A DNA stretch of 64,000 bases from Streptomyces sp. NBC_00576 (GTDB lineage: Bacteria; Actinomycetota; Actinomycetes; Streptomycetales; Streptomycetaceae). The notes below the pieces were generated by a model. It had not been told where the DNA came from and made no database searches. It saw nothing but the letters and a program-made list of their open reading frames with translations. The stretch covers positions 8,308,001-8,372,000 of the forward strand of contig NZ_CP107780.1 of assembly GCF_036345175.1 (NCBI RefSeq). Reading direction: 5' to 3'. A program made the position numbers and the translations under genes. How positions within the stretch are numbered: the stretch's first letter is position 1; the number at the start of each line of letters is the position of its first letter. Of this stretch, positions 16,734 to 25,335 are shown piece by piece.

Positions 16734-18466
16734 GCATCACCAACGAACCCCAGGGTGCCGCCGCAGCTGAGGACTCGTACGAGAACGAGCTGCCGGTACG
16801 GCGCAAGCAGCCCGGCAACGTGGTCATCAAGTGGCTCACCACCACGGACCACAAGACGATCGGCACGCTGTATCTGGTGACGTCGTTCGCGTTCTTCTGC
16901 ATCGGTGGCGTGATGGCGCTGTTCATGCGCGCCGAGCTGGCCCGGCCGGGTCTGCAGATCATGTCGAACGAGCAGTTCAACCAGGCGTTCACGATGCACG
17001 GCACGATCATGCTGCTGATGTTCGCGACGCCGCTGTTCGCCGGTTTCACCAACTGGATCATGCCGCTGCAGATCGGCGCCCCCGACGTCGCGTTCCCGCG
17101 GCTGAACATGTTCGCCTACTGGCTGTACCTGTTCGGCTCGACGATCGCGGTCGGCGGCTTCCTCACCCCCTCGGGTGCGGCCGACTTCGGCTGGTTCGCC
17201 TACTCCCCGCTCTCCGACGCGGTCCGCTCCCCGGGCATCGGCGCCGACCTGTGGATCATGGGTCTGGCCTTCTCCGGCTTCGGCACCATCCTCGGCGCGG
17301 TCAACTTCATCACCACGATCATCTGCATGCGCGCACCGGGCATGACCATGTTCCGCATGCCGATCTTCGTGTGGAACGTGCTGCTGACCGCGGTCCTCGT
17401 CCTGCTGGCCTTCCCCGTCCTCGCCGCCGCGCTGTTCGCGCTGGAGGCGGATCGGAAATTCGGCGCACACATCTTCGATGCCGCCAATGGTGGTGCCCTG
17501 TTGTGGCAGCACCTGTTCTGGTTCTTCGGGCATCCAGAGGTGTACATCATCGCGCTGCCGTTCTTCGGCATCATCAGCGAGGTCATCCCGGTCTTCTCCC
17601 GCAAGCCGATGTTCGGCTACATGGGCCTGATCGGCGCGACCATCGCCATCGCGGGCCTGTCCGTGACGGTGTGGGCCCACCACATGTACGTCACCGGCGG
17701 AGTCCTCCTGCCGTTCTTCTCCTTCATGACGTTCCTCATCGCCGTACCGACAGGCGTGAAGTTCTTCAACTGGATCGGCACCATGTGGAAGGGGTCCTTG
17801 TCGTTCGAGACCCCGATGCTGTGGGCCACCGGCTTCCTGATCACCTTCACCTTCGGTGGTCTCACCGGTGTCATCCTGGCTTCGCCGCCGATGGACTTCC
17901 ACGTCTCGGACTCCTACTTCGTGGTGGCGCACTTCCACTACGTCGTCTTCGGGACGGTCGTGTTCGCGATGTTCTCCGGCTTCCACTTCTGGTGGCCGAA
18001 GATGACCGGCAAGATGCTCGACGAGCGCCTCGGCAAGATCACGTTCTGGACGCTGTTCATCGGCTTCCACGGCACCTTCCTCGTCCAGCACTGGCTGGGC
18101 GCCGAGGGCATGCCGCGCCGGTACGCGGACTATCTCGCGGCGGACGGGTTCACCGCGCTGAACACGATCTCGACGATCAGTTCGTTCCTGCTCGGTCTGT
18201 CCGTGCTCCCGTTCCTCTACAACGTGTGGAAGACCGCGAAGTACGGCAAGAAGGTCGAGGTCGACGACCCGTGGGGCTACGGCCGCTCGCTGGAGTGGGC
18301 GACATCCTGCCCGCCCCCGCGTCACAACTTCCTCACCCTGCCGCGGATCCGCAGCGAATCCCCGGCGTTCGACCTGCACCACCCTGAGATCGCAGCGCTG
18401 GACCAGCTGGAGAACGCCGGGCACGGCGAGAAGGCTCTCGCCGGCGGCAAGGAGGCGGGCAAGTGA
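16730..18466 (+). CDS. ctaD: Cytochrome c oxidase subunit I
   Basis: A 578-residue, 12-helix catalytic subunit with low-spin heme a and the heme a3-CuB centre. Signatures visible: TMHGTIMLLMFATPLFAGF with the heme a ligand, FFGHPEVYI with the CuB histidine and cross-linked tyrosine, VWAHHMYVTG, and HFHYVVFGTV with the two heme ligands. The start is GTG 16730, which overlaps the ctaC stop by 4 nt. The stop overlaps the start of the next gene (GTGA). The extended C-terminus of about 60 residues is typical for actinobacteria. Confidence 0.97.
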   Translation: MSITNEPQGAAAAEDSYENELPVRRKQPGNVVIKWLTTTDHKTIGTLYLVTSFAFFCIGGVMALFMRAELARPGLQIMSNEQFNQAFTMHGTIMLLMFATPLFAGFTNWIMPLQIGAPDVAFPRLNMFAYWLYLFGSTIAVGGFLTPSGAADFGWFAYSPLSDAVRSPGIGADLWIMGLAFSGFGTILGAVNFITTIICMRAPGMTMFRMPIFVWNVLLTAVLVLLAFPVLAAALFALEADRKFGAHIFDAANGGALLWQHLFWFFGHPEVYIIALPFFGIISEVIPVFSRKPMFGYMGLIGATIAIAGLSVTVWAHHMYVTGGVLLPFFSFMTFLIAVPTGVKFFNWIGTMWKGSLSFETPMLWATGFLITFTFGGLTGVILASPPMDFHVSDSYFVVAHFHYVVFGTVVFAMFSGFHFWWPKMTGKMLDERLGKITFWTLFIGFHGTFLVQHWLGAEGMPRRYADYLAADGFTALNTISTISSFLLGLSVLPFLYNVWKTAKYGKKVEVDDPWGYGRSLEWATSCPPPRHNFLTLPRIRSESPAFDLHHPEIAALDQLENAGHGEKALAGGKEAGK

Positions 18467-18861
18467 AGGTCCAGGGCAAGATGTTCATCTGGCTCGCCGT
18501 CTTCGTCCTCGCCATGGCGATCGTCTACGGCGTGTGGTCGAAGGAGCCGGCGGGCACCACGGCGCTCTTCCTGGCCTTCGGCCTGTGCATCATGGTCGGC
18601 TTCTACCTGGCCTTCACGGCCCGGCGGGTCGACGCGGGCGCCCAGGACAACAAGGAAGCGGACATCGCGGACGACGCCGGCGAGGTCGGGTTCTTCAGCC
18701 CGCACAGCTGGCAGCCGCTCTCGTTGGGCATCGGTGGCGCGCTCCTCTTCCTGAGCGTCGCGATCGGCTGGTGGCTGGCGTACTTCGCGGCCCCGATCCT
18801 CCTGATCGGTCTGTGGGGCTGGGTCTTCGAGTACTACCGCGGTGAGAACCGCACCCAGTAA
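18463..18861 (+). CDS. ctaF: Cytochrome c oxidase subunit IV, actinobacterial type
   Basis: A 132-residue membrane protein with about four helices (FIWLAVFVLAMAIVYGVWS; TALFLAFGLCIMVGFYLAF; LSLGIGGALLFLSVAIGWWL; PILLIGLWGWVFEYY). The acidic loop between helices 2 and 3 and the ending WVFEYYRGE are the hallmark of the actinobacterial small oxidase subunit. GTG 18463 overlaps the ctaD stop, making ctaC-ctaD-ctaF one translationally coupled unit. A terminator follows. Confidence 0.93.
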   Translation: MKVQGKMFIWLAVFVLAMAIVYGVWSKEPAGTTALFLAFGLCIMVGFYLAFTARRVDAGAQDNKEADIADDAGEVGFFSPHSWQPLSLGIGGALLFLSVAIGWWLAYFAAPILLIGLWGWVFEYYRGENRTQ

Positions 18862-18877
18862 CACGCACAGTGCTCAG

Positions 18878-18920
18878 GGGAGCCCGGACACTCCGTCAGG
18901 AGGATCCGGGCTCCCTCTTT
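18878..18920 (+). terminator. Terminator after ctaCDF
   Basis: GGGAGCCCGGA (18878-18888) pairs with TCCGGGCTCCC (18905-18915) and is followed by TCTTTT. It ends the oxidase operon. Confidence 0.85.
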
Positions 18921-18991
18921 TGCCACGCCCTCGTTCCCTCGCACGGATCACCCGCCGCGCCGAGGCCGCCACACGTTCATAGCGTGAGGGC

Positions 18992-20254
18992 ATGAGGCAT
19001 TCACCGCGTAACCGTACGGTCGTCAGCTGCACCCTCCTGGTGGCCGCCCTGGGCACGTCCGCCAGCGCCTGCGGCTCCGACGGCCATCCCCTCTCGGCGA
19101 AGCCGTACGACGCGGCTGAGCAGATCTCCTTCGGCGACTCTGTCGGCGACGGCAAGAAGGCCGACCCCGACAAGCCCCTGGAGGTCACCTCCGAGGACTC
19201 CGACGACCGCATCACGGACGTCACCGCCGTCGACGCGGCGGGACGCTACGTGGCGGGCGAACTCTCCGCCGACGGCAGCCGCTGGCACAGCACCTCCCCC
19301 CTGGCCGCAGGCGCCCACTACACGGTCCGGGTGAGCACGGAGGACGAGGACGGCGCCCCCGGCCGCGAGACCCGTACCTTCCAGACCAGCAGGCCCACCA
19401 CCAAGAAGCGCCTGAACGTCACCTTCGGCCCGAAGAAGGGCACGTACGGCGTGGGCCAGCCGGTGACGGCCGAACTCAGCGAACCCGTGCGGGGAAAGGC
19501 ACAGCGCGCGATAGTCGAGCGCGCCCTCAAGGTGGACTCGTTCCCCAGCGCAGAGGGCGCGTGGCACTGGGTGGACGACAAGGAACTCCACTACCGTCCC
19601 AAGGAGTACTGGCCCGCCCGGGCAACCGTCCAGGTGCACAGCAACCTGCCCGGCATCAAGATCGGTGACCGTCTCTGGGGCGGCAAGGCCAAGCCCCTGA
19701 AGCTCACCATCGGCGACCGGGTCGTCGCGATCACGGACGCGTCGTCCCACGAGATGACCGTCTACAAGAACGACAAGGTGATCAACACCATCCCCGTCAC
19801 CACGGGCAAGCCCGGCTTCGACACCCGCAACGGCGTCAAGGTCGTACTCGGCAAGGAGTACTTCGTACGGATGCGCGGCACCAGCATCGGCATAGCCGAG
19901 GGCAGCGCCGACTCGTACGACCTGCCCGTCTACTACGCCACCAGGGTGACCTGGAGCGGCGAGTACGTCCACGCCGCCCCCTGGTCCGAGGGCTCCCAGG
20001 GCTCCGCCAACGTCAGCCACGGCTGCACGGGCATGAGCACCGGCAATGCCGAGTGGTTCTTCGACAACGTCCGCGAGGGCGACGTCGTCAAGGTCGTCAA
20101 CTCCGACGGCAACACCATGGAAACCTTCGGCAACGGCTTCGGCGACTGGAACCTGGACTGGAAGAAGTGGCAGGGCGGCAGCGCTCTCATCAGCGGCACA
20201 GCAGCAGGTACGACTCCAGAACAAACGGCAAGGCTACGACCGGCATCGGCATGA
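18992..20254 (+). CDS. Lipoprotein L,D-transpeptidase (Ig-like plus YkuD domains)
   Basis: A 420-residue cell-wall enzyme that makes 3-3 (mDap-mDap) cross-links. A signal peptide ends at ASAC with Cys27 as the lipid anchor. Two Ig-like regions (about 40-245) are followed by the YkuD domain, in which HGCTGMS holds His343 and catalytic Cys345. The C-terminal extension is rich in Trp. No Shine-Dalgarno is seen, but TAGCGT lies 6 nt before ATG, so the mRNA may be leaderless. It lies between the two halves of the oxidase gene set without evident functional link. Confidence 0.93.
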   Translation: MRHSPRNRTVVSCTLLVAALGTSASACGSDGHPLSAKPYDAAEQISFGDSVGDGKKADPDKPLEVTSEDSDDRITDVTAVDAAGRYVAGELSADGSRWHSTSPLAAGAHYTVRVSTEDEDGAPGRETRTFQTSRPTTKKRLNVTFGPKKGTYGVGQPVTAELSEPVRGKAQRAIVERALKVDSFPSAEGAWHWVDDKELHYRPKEYWPARATVQVHSNLPGIKIGDRLWGGKAKPLKLTIGDRVVAITDASSHEMTVYKNDKVINTIPVTTGKPGFDTRNGVKVVLGKEYFVRMRGTSIGIAEGSADSYDLPVYYATRVTWSGEYVHAAPWSEGSQGSANVSHGCTGMSTGNAEWFFDNVREGDVVKVVNSDGNTMETFGNGFGDWNLDWKKWQGGSALISGTAAGTTPEQTARLRPASA

Positions 20255-20261
20255 GGGGCTT

Positions 20262-20335
20262 TCAGGGGCGCGGGGCTGTGACATTCGTGGCTCCGCCGCG
20301 GGGTGTGACAAGCCACAGCGCACCCGCACCCGCCA
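20262..20335. repeat. Dispersed intergenic repeat, family B copy 2
   Basis: Starts CAGGGGCGCGGGGCTGTGAC, then CGTGGCTCCGCCGCGGGG and GTGTGACAAGCC. This order closely matches copy 3 at 45789-45865. It lies directly after the L,D-transpeptidase stop, between convergent genes. Confidence 0.7.
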
Positions 20336-20357
20336 ACCGAACCGCGCCCTCACCCCA

Positions 20358-20759
20358 CTAGGCGCTCAAAGCCCTCTTCGACCGCAGCAGAGAAGCCAAC
20401 GCCGACGCGAACTCCACCGGATCCACCGGCAAGGTGACCGCCGCGTCGGCCCGACTCCACGTCGCCAGCCACGCGTCCTGCGGCCGCCCGATCAGCAACA
20501 GCACCGGCGGACACTCGAAAACCTCGTCCTTGATCTGCCGGCACATCCCCATGCCCCCCATGGGCACGGCCTCACCGTCCAGCACACAGACATCGATCCC
20601 GCCCTTGTCCAACTCCTTGAGCACAGCCGCAGGCGTCGCGCACTCGAGGAACTCGACCGCGGGAACGTCGGGAGCGGGCCGCCGCCCCGTCGCCAACCGC
20701 ACCTGCTCGCGGGTGTTGGAGTCGTCGCTGTAGACCAGCACCGTGGCGGTCGGCTGCAT
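20358..20759 (-). CDS. Stand-alone receiver-like protein with degenerate active site
   Basis: A 133-residue CheY-like fold with no output domain. The acidic pair (Asp12, Asp13) and the phosphoacceptor-type Asp61 in VCVLDGE are present. The conserved Thr/Ser position is glycine (LLLIGRP) and the invariant Lys before Pro is leucine (VTLPVDP, Leu110). Classic phosphoryl signalling is therefore doubtful; it may work by binding. ATG 20759 is preceded by GGAGGAAC, a good ribosome site. It diverges from ctaE, so it may share regulation with the respiratory genes. No partner kinase is adjacent. Confidence 0.8.
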   Translation of the reverse strand: MQPTATVLVYSDDSNTREQVRLATGRRPAPDVPAVEFLECATPAAVLKELDKGGIDVCVLDGEAVPMGGMGMCRQIKDEVFECPPVLLLIGRPQDAWLATWSRADAAVTLPVDPVEFASALASLLRSKRALSA

Positions 20760-20971
20760 TGTTCCTCCGAGACATCAGCGTCGTACGGACAGACGGACCG
20801 GGTCCGTTGGGCCGGATGCTACTCCCTTGAACACTCTGGCTGAACACCTCGTCAACACCGGCTGGATCACTGGCTGGAACACCGCTTCGAGGGCCGTCCG
20901 ATGGGCCATACGGGCTGGACACACCCCGCAGACACTCCGAACGGCACCCCCCGGGGTGAGGGCGGGATAAG

Positions 20972-20992
20972 CGACCGACATAATGTCGGTCG
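20972..20992. promoter_or_regulatory. Palindrome overlapping the ctaE start
   Basis: CGACCGACAT and its exact complement surround a single A, and the right arm begins with the ATG at 20983. CATAAT inside it could serve as a -10. It could be an operator, or a hairpin that controls access to the start codon. Confidence 0.5.
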
Positions 20993-21603
20993 TGGCGACA
21001 GCAACGACAGTAGAAACCGGGCACGCGCACCCGTCGGTCAACCGGCCGAACCTCACCAGCGTCGGAACCATCATCTGGCTGAGTTCCGAGCTGATGTTCT
21101 TCGCGGCCCTCTTCGCGATGTACTTCACCCTGCGATCGGTGACCGGTCCGGATCACTGGAAGGAGATGGCGTCAAGCCTGAACTTCCCGTTCTCCTTGAC
21201 GAACACCACGATCCTGGTGCTCTCCTCCCTCACCTGCCAGCTCGGCGTGTTCGCCGCCGAGCGCGGTGATGTGAAGAAGCTCCGGATGTGGTTCATCGTC
21301 ACCTTCGTGATGGGTGCGATCTTCGTCGGCGGTCAGATCTTCGAGTACACCGAGCTGGTCAAGAAGGACGGGCTCTCGCTCTCCTCCGACCCGTACGGCT
21401 CGGTGTTCTACCTGACCACCGGCTTCCACGGGCTGCACGTGACGGGTGGTCTCATCGCCTTCCTGTTCGTCCTCGGCAGGACGTACGCGGCGCGAAGGTT
21501 CACTCATGAGCAGGCGACCGCCGCGATCGTCGTGTCCTACTACTGGCACTTCGTCGACGTCGTCTGGATCGGGCTCTTCGCCACGATCTACATGATCAAG
21601 TAG
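20983..21603 (+). CDS. ctaE: Cytochrome c oxidase subunit III
   Basis: A 206-residue, five-helix subunit of the aa3 oxidase. Family marks are LSSELMFFAALFAMYF, FTTGFHGLHVTGGLIAF-like (here LTTGFHGLHVTGG), and the closing SYYWHFVDVVWIGLFATIY. There is no good Shine-Dalgarno; ATG 20983 lies in a palindrome, and GTG 20992 is an alternative start, perhaps leaderless. As in other actinobacteria, ctaE precedes qcrCAB, which fits a bc1-aa3 supercomplex made from one locus. Confidence 0.95.
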   Translation: MSVVATATTVETGHAHPSVNRPNLTSVGTIIWLSSELMFFAALFAMYFTLRSVTGPDHWKEMASSLNFPFSLTNTTILVLSSLTCQLGVFAAERGDVKKLRMWFIVTFVMGAIFVGGQIFEYTELVKKDGLSLSSDPYGSVFYLTTGFHGLHVTGGLIAFLFVLGRTYAARRFTHEQATAAIVVSYYWHFVDVVWIGLFATIYMIK

Positions 21604-21686
21604 CCGGGCCCGCCCGATCCTCACATCGGGTCCGCCCGATACCTCCAGAAGACTCGACGCTGAAGATCCTGACACCGGGGTAATCC

Positions 21687-22499
21687 GTGAAAAAGCTCTC
21701 CGCACGACGACGCCATCCGATGGCGGCGGTCGTCGTCCTACTCATCGCGCTGGCGGCCATCGGGGGGCTGTACGGCACGCTCGCACCCGCGGGCAAGGCA
21801 AACGCCGATGAGACCGCCCAGTCCCTCACCATCACCGAGGGCCAGCGGCTGTACTCCGTGGGCTGCGCCAGCTGCCACGGCACCGGCGGTAAGGGGTCCT
21901 CCGACGGTCCGAGCCTCGTGGGTGTCGGCGCCGCGGCGGTCGACTTCCAGGTGGCGACCGGCCGCATGCCGGCCGCGACCTCGCAGGGCGCGCAGATCCC
22001 GAAGAAGAAGAACATCTACTCGCAGGCGCAGATCGACCAGCTCGCGACGTACATCGCGTCGCTGGGTGCCGGTCCGTCCGTGCCGACCGACGAGCAGTAC
22101 GGCCCCAACGGCGCGGACATCGCCAAGGGTGGCGAGCTCTTCCGCACCAACTGCGCCCAGTGCCACAACTTCACCGGCAAGGGCGGTGCGCTCACGCACG
22201 GCAAGTTCGCCCCGGACCTTGAGGGTGTCGACCCGAAGCACATCTACGAGGCCATGCAGACCGGCCCGCAGAACATGCCGTCCTTCCCCGACACGACGCT
22301 GTCGGAGAAGAACAAGAAGGACATCATCGCGTACCTCGACGCGGTCAACAGTGAGGACACCGTTGAGCCCGGCGGCCTCGGTCTGGGCGGTCTCGGACCG
22401 GTCAGTGAGGGCCTGTTCAGCTGGATCTTCGGCCTCGGTGCGCTGATCGCGGTCGCCGTTTGGGTCGCCGCTCGGACCGCAAAGGCCAAGAAGTCATGA
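21687..22499 (+). CDS. qcrC: Diheme cytochrome cc subunit of the bc1 complex
   Basis: A 270-residue membrane-bound c-type cytochrome with two heme motifs, Cys60-Ala-Ser-Cys63-His64 and Cys156-Ala-Gln-Cys159-His160. An N-terminal signal anchor (MAAVVVLLIALAAIGGLYG) and a C-terminal helix (WIFGLGALIAVAVWVAA) flank two cytochrome c domains. It passes electrons directly from the bc1 complex to CuA of CtaC in the actinobacterial supercomplex. GTG 21687 is used. The stop overlaps qcrA by ATGA. Confidence 0.97.
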   Translation: MKKLSARRRHPMAAVVVLLIALAAIGGLYGTLAPAGKANADETAQSLTITEGQRLYSVGCASCHGTGGKGSSDGPSLVGVGAAAVDFQVATGRMPAATSQGAQIPKKKNIYSQAQIDQLATYIASLGAGPSVPTDEQYGPNGADIAKGGELFRTNCAQCHNFTGKGGALTHGKFAPDLEGVDPKHIYEAMQTGPQNMPSFPDTTLSEKNKKDIIAYLDAVNSEDTVEPGGLGLGGLGPVSEGLFSWIFGLGALIAVAVWVAARTAKAKKS

Positions 22500-23554
22500 G
22501 TAGCCAAGACATTCCAGAAGAGAACCTGCCCGCTGCGCAGGAAACCGAACACGGCGCCGTGGGCGTCGCGGACGAGAAGAACCCGTTCGCGGACCCGGGG
22601 CTGCCGCCCCACGAACACCGCGTCCAGGACATCGACGAGCAGGCCGCCAAGCGGTCCGAGCGTGCGGTCGCCTTCCTGTTCACGCTGTCGATGCTGGCCA
22701 CCGTCGCCTTCATCGCCTCATACGTGGCGATCCCGGCCGACAAGGCGATCTACGTCTTCCCGATCGGGCACCTCAGCGCGCTGAACTTCGCGCTGGGGAT
22801 CTCCCTCGGCCTGGCGCTCTTCCTGATCGGCGCGGGCGCGGTCCACTGGGCCCGCACCCTGATGTCCGACGAGGAACTCGTCGACGAGCGGCACGCGATC
22901 TCCGCGCCGCCCGAGGTCAAGGCGAAGGTCCTGGCCGACTTCAAGCAGGGCGCCAAAGAGTCCGCGATCGGCCGGCGCAAGCTGGTCCGCAACACGATGT
23001 TCGGTGCGCTGGCCCTGTTCCCGCTCTCCGGCGTCATGCTGCTGCGCGACCTCGGCCCGCTGCCCGGCACGAAGCTCCGCCACACCATGTGGTCCAAGGG
23101 CAAGCAGCTCGTCAACATGAACACGAACGAGCCGCTGCGTCCCTCGGACATCGCGGTCGGTTCGCTCACCTTCGCCAAGCCCGAGGGCCTGGAGGAGGAC
23201 GACCACGAGTTCCAGACCGAGATCGCCAAGGCCGCCCTGATGATCGTCCGCATCCAGCCGGACAACATCAAGGACAAGCGCGAGCTCGACTGGTCCTACC
23301 AGGGCATCGTGGCGTACTCGAAGATCTGCACCCACGTCGGTTGCCCGATCTCCCTGTACGAGCAGCAGACGCACCACGTGCTCTGCCCCTGCCACCAGTC
23401 CACCTTCGACCTCTCCGACGGCGCCCGGGTGATCTTCGGCCCCGCCGGTCACGCCCTGCCGCAGCTGCGCATCGGCGTGAACGACGAGGGCTACCTTGAG
23501 GCGCTCGGCGACTTCTCCGAGCCCGTCGGTCCTGCCTTCTGGGAGCGCGGATGA
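22496..23554 (+). CDS. qcrA: Rieske iron-sulfur subunit of the bc1 complex
   Basis: A 352-residue Rieske protein with three predicted N-terminal helices, as in other actinobacteria, rather than one. The [2Fe-2S] ligands are in CTHVGC (Cys278, His280, with Cys283 in the disulfide) and CPCHQS (Cys297, His300, with Cys299 in the disulfide). It takes electrons from quinol at the Qo site. The start overlaps qcrC and the stop overlaps qcrB (ATGA both times). Confidence 0.97.
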   Translation: MSSQDIPEENLPAAQETEHGAVGVADEKNPFADPGLPPHEHRVQDIDEQAAKRSERAVAFLFTLSMLATVAFIASYVAIPADKAIYVFPIGHLSALNFALGISLGLALFLIGAGAVHWARTLMSDEELVDERHAISAPPEVKAKVLADFKQGAKESAIGRRKLVRNTMFGALALFPLSGVMLLRDLGPLPGTKLRHTMWSKGKQLVNMNTNEPLRPSDIAVGSLTFAKPEGLEEDDHEFQTEIAKAALMIVRIQPDNIKDKRELDWSYQGIVAYSKICTHVGCPISLYEQQTHHVLCPCHQSTFDLSDGARVIFGPAGHALPQLRIGVNDEGYLEALGDFSEPVGPAFWERG

Positions 23555-25191
23555 GCACTACGGCAAACACAGACGCGCGTTCGTCGCGTGAGAAGGCACC
23601 CGCCGGTGAGCGTGTCGCCGACTGGGCCGACGGCCGGCTGGGGATCTACTCCCTGGCCAAGGCCAACATGCGCAAGATCTTCCCCGACCACTGGTCGTTC
23701 ATGCTGGGCGAGGTCTGCCTCTACAGCTTCATCATCATCATCCTCACGGGTGTGTATCTGACGCTGTTCTTCCACCCGTCGATGAACGAGGTGGAGTACC
23801 ACGGCAGCTACATCCCGCTGCAGGGCCAGCTGATGTCCGAGGCCTTCAACTCGACCATGCACATCTCCTTCGATGTGCGCGGTGGTCTGCTGATCCGGCA
23901 GATCCACCACTGGGCGGCGCTGATCTTCCTCGCCGGCATGTTCGTGCACATGATGCGCGTGTTCTTCACGGGTGCGTTCCGCAAGCCCCGCGAGGTCAAC
24001 TGGCTGTTCGGGTTCCTGCTGTTCGTCCTGGGCATGTTCACCGGGTTCACCGGCTACTCGCTCCCTGACGACCTGCTCTCCGGTACCGGTGTGCGCTTCA
24101 TGGAGGGCGCGGTCCTGTCCGTGCCGGTCGTGGGCACGTACCTGTCGTTCTTCCTGTTCGGCGGCGAGTTCCCCGGCGGCGACTTCGTGTCCCGGTTCTA
24201 CTCGATCCACGTACTGCTGCTGCCGGGCATCATGCTCGGCCTGGTGGTCGGCCATCTGATCCTGGTCTTCTACCACAAGCACACGCAGTTCGCGGGCCCC
24301 GGAAAGACGAACAACAACGTCGTCGGCATGCCGCTGCTGCCGGTCTACATGGCCAAGGCCGGAGGCTTCTTCTTCCTGGTCTTCGGTGTCATCGCGGTCA
24401 TCGCTGCCATCGCCTCGATCAACCCGATCTGGACCATGGGCCCCTACCGGCCGGACCAGGTGTCGACCGGTGCGCAGCCCGACTGGTACATGGGCTTCTC
24501 CGAGGGCCTGATCCGTGTCATGCCGGGCTGGGAGATCAACTTCTGGGGTCACACGCTCGTCCTGGGTGTGTTCATCCCGCTGATCATCTTCCCGCTGGTC
24601 CTGGTCGCGATCGCGGTCTACCCGTTCATCGAGTCCTGGGTCACCGGCGACAAGAGCGAGCACCACATCCTGGACCGCCCGCGCAACGCGCCGACCCGTA
24701 CGGGCTTCGGTGTCGCGTGGATCACCTGGTACATGGTGCTGCTGATCGGTGGTGGAAACGACCTCTGGGCCACGCACTTCCACCTGTCGATCAACGCGAT
24801 CACCTGGTTCGTACGGATCGCGTTCTTCGTCGCCCCGGTCCTCGCGTTCATCGCCACCAAGCGGATCTGCCTCGGCCTCCAGCGCCGCGACAAGGACAAG
24901 GTGCTGCACGGCCGCGAGTCCGGCATCATCAAGCGTCTGCCGCACGGTGAGTTCATCGAGGTGCACGAGCCGCTCAGCCAGGAGGCCCTGCACACCCTCA
25001 CCGCGCACGAGCAGTACGCGCCGGCCGCGATCGGCGTGACCGTCGATGAGAACGGTGTCGAGCGCAAGGTGAAGGGCACGGAGAAGCTGCGCGCCAAGCT
25101 CAGCAAGTCGTACTACGGCGAGGACAGCCAGATCGCCAAGCCCACCGCCGAGGAGTACAAGGAGATCACGAGCGGCCACGGCCACCACTGA
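23551..25191 (+). CDS. qcrB: Cytochrome b subunit of the bc1 complex
   Basis: A 546-residue cytochrome b with eight or nine helices. Visible marks are RQIHHWAALIFLAGMFVHMMR and GFTGYSLPDDLLSG near the b hemes, HVLLLPGIMLGLVVGHL with the second heme histidines, and the Qo-site-type segment GPYRPDQVSTGAQPDWYMGF. A long hydrophilic C-terminal extension (about residue 450 on) is the actinobacterial form. It ends the ctaE-qcrCAB series and is followed by a terminator. Confidence 0.97.
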   Translation: MSTTANTDARSSREKAPAGERVADWADGRLGIYSLAKANMRKIFPDHWSFMLGEVCLYSFIIIILTGVYLTLFFHPSMNEVEYHGSYIPLQGQLMSEAFNSTMHISFDVRGGLLIRQIHHWAALIFLAGMFVHMMRVFFTGAFRKPREVNWLFGFLLFVLGMFTGFTGYSLPDDLLSGTGVRFMEGAVLSVPVVGTYLSFFLFGGEFPGGDFVSRFYSIHVLLLPGIMLGLVVGHLILVFYHKHTQFAGPGKTNNNVVGMPLLPVYMAKAGGFFFLVFGVIAVIAAIASINPIWTMGPYRPDQVSTGAQPDWYMGFSEGLIRVMPGWEINFWGHTLVLGVFIPLIIFPLVLVAIAVYPFIESWVTGDKSEHHILDRPRNAPTRTGFGVAWITWYMVLLIGGGNDLWATHFHLSINAITWFVRIAFFVAPVLAFIATKRICLGLQRRDKDKVLHGRESGIIKRLPHGEFIEVHEPLSQEALHTLTAHEQYAPAAIGVTVDENGVERKVKGTEKLRAKLSKSYYGEDSQIAKPTAEEYKEITSGHGHH

Positions 25192-25212
25192 TCACCCCGC
25201 TTCGCCACACAC

Positions 25213-25256
25213 GGCAGAAGGGCCCCGTCCGTACACCGGACGGGGCCCTTCGCCGT
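25213..25256. terminator. Terminator after qcrB
   Basis: GAAGGGCCCCGTCCG (25217-25231) and its complement (25237-25251) form a 15-bp stem with a 5-nt loop, extended by flanking CGGC/GCCG. It separates the bc1 operon from trpD. Confidence 0.88.
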
Positions 25257-25293
25257 GCCGCCGGGCTGGATAGGGTGTTCCCATTCCACTAGG

Positions 25294-25318
25294 AGTCCCG
25301 CGGAGTTCCGCAGGGACT
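25294..25318 (+). promoter_or_regulatory. Leader hairpin upstream of trpD
   Basis: AGTCCCGCGGA pairs with TCCGC-A-GGGACT with one bulged base, 6 nt before the CAGGAG ribosome site of trpD. A possible -10, TAGGGT, lies at 25271-25276, so the hairpin would be at the mRNA 5' end. It has no visible Trp-rich leader peptide. Confidence 0.4.
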
Positions 25319-25335
25319 TACCCCAGGAGCGGCAA

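Noticed and set aside
16670..18424. 584-codon minus-strand frame over ctaD
   Set aside because: Antisense shadow with Arg/Glu/His-rich composition; ctaD is certain.
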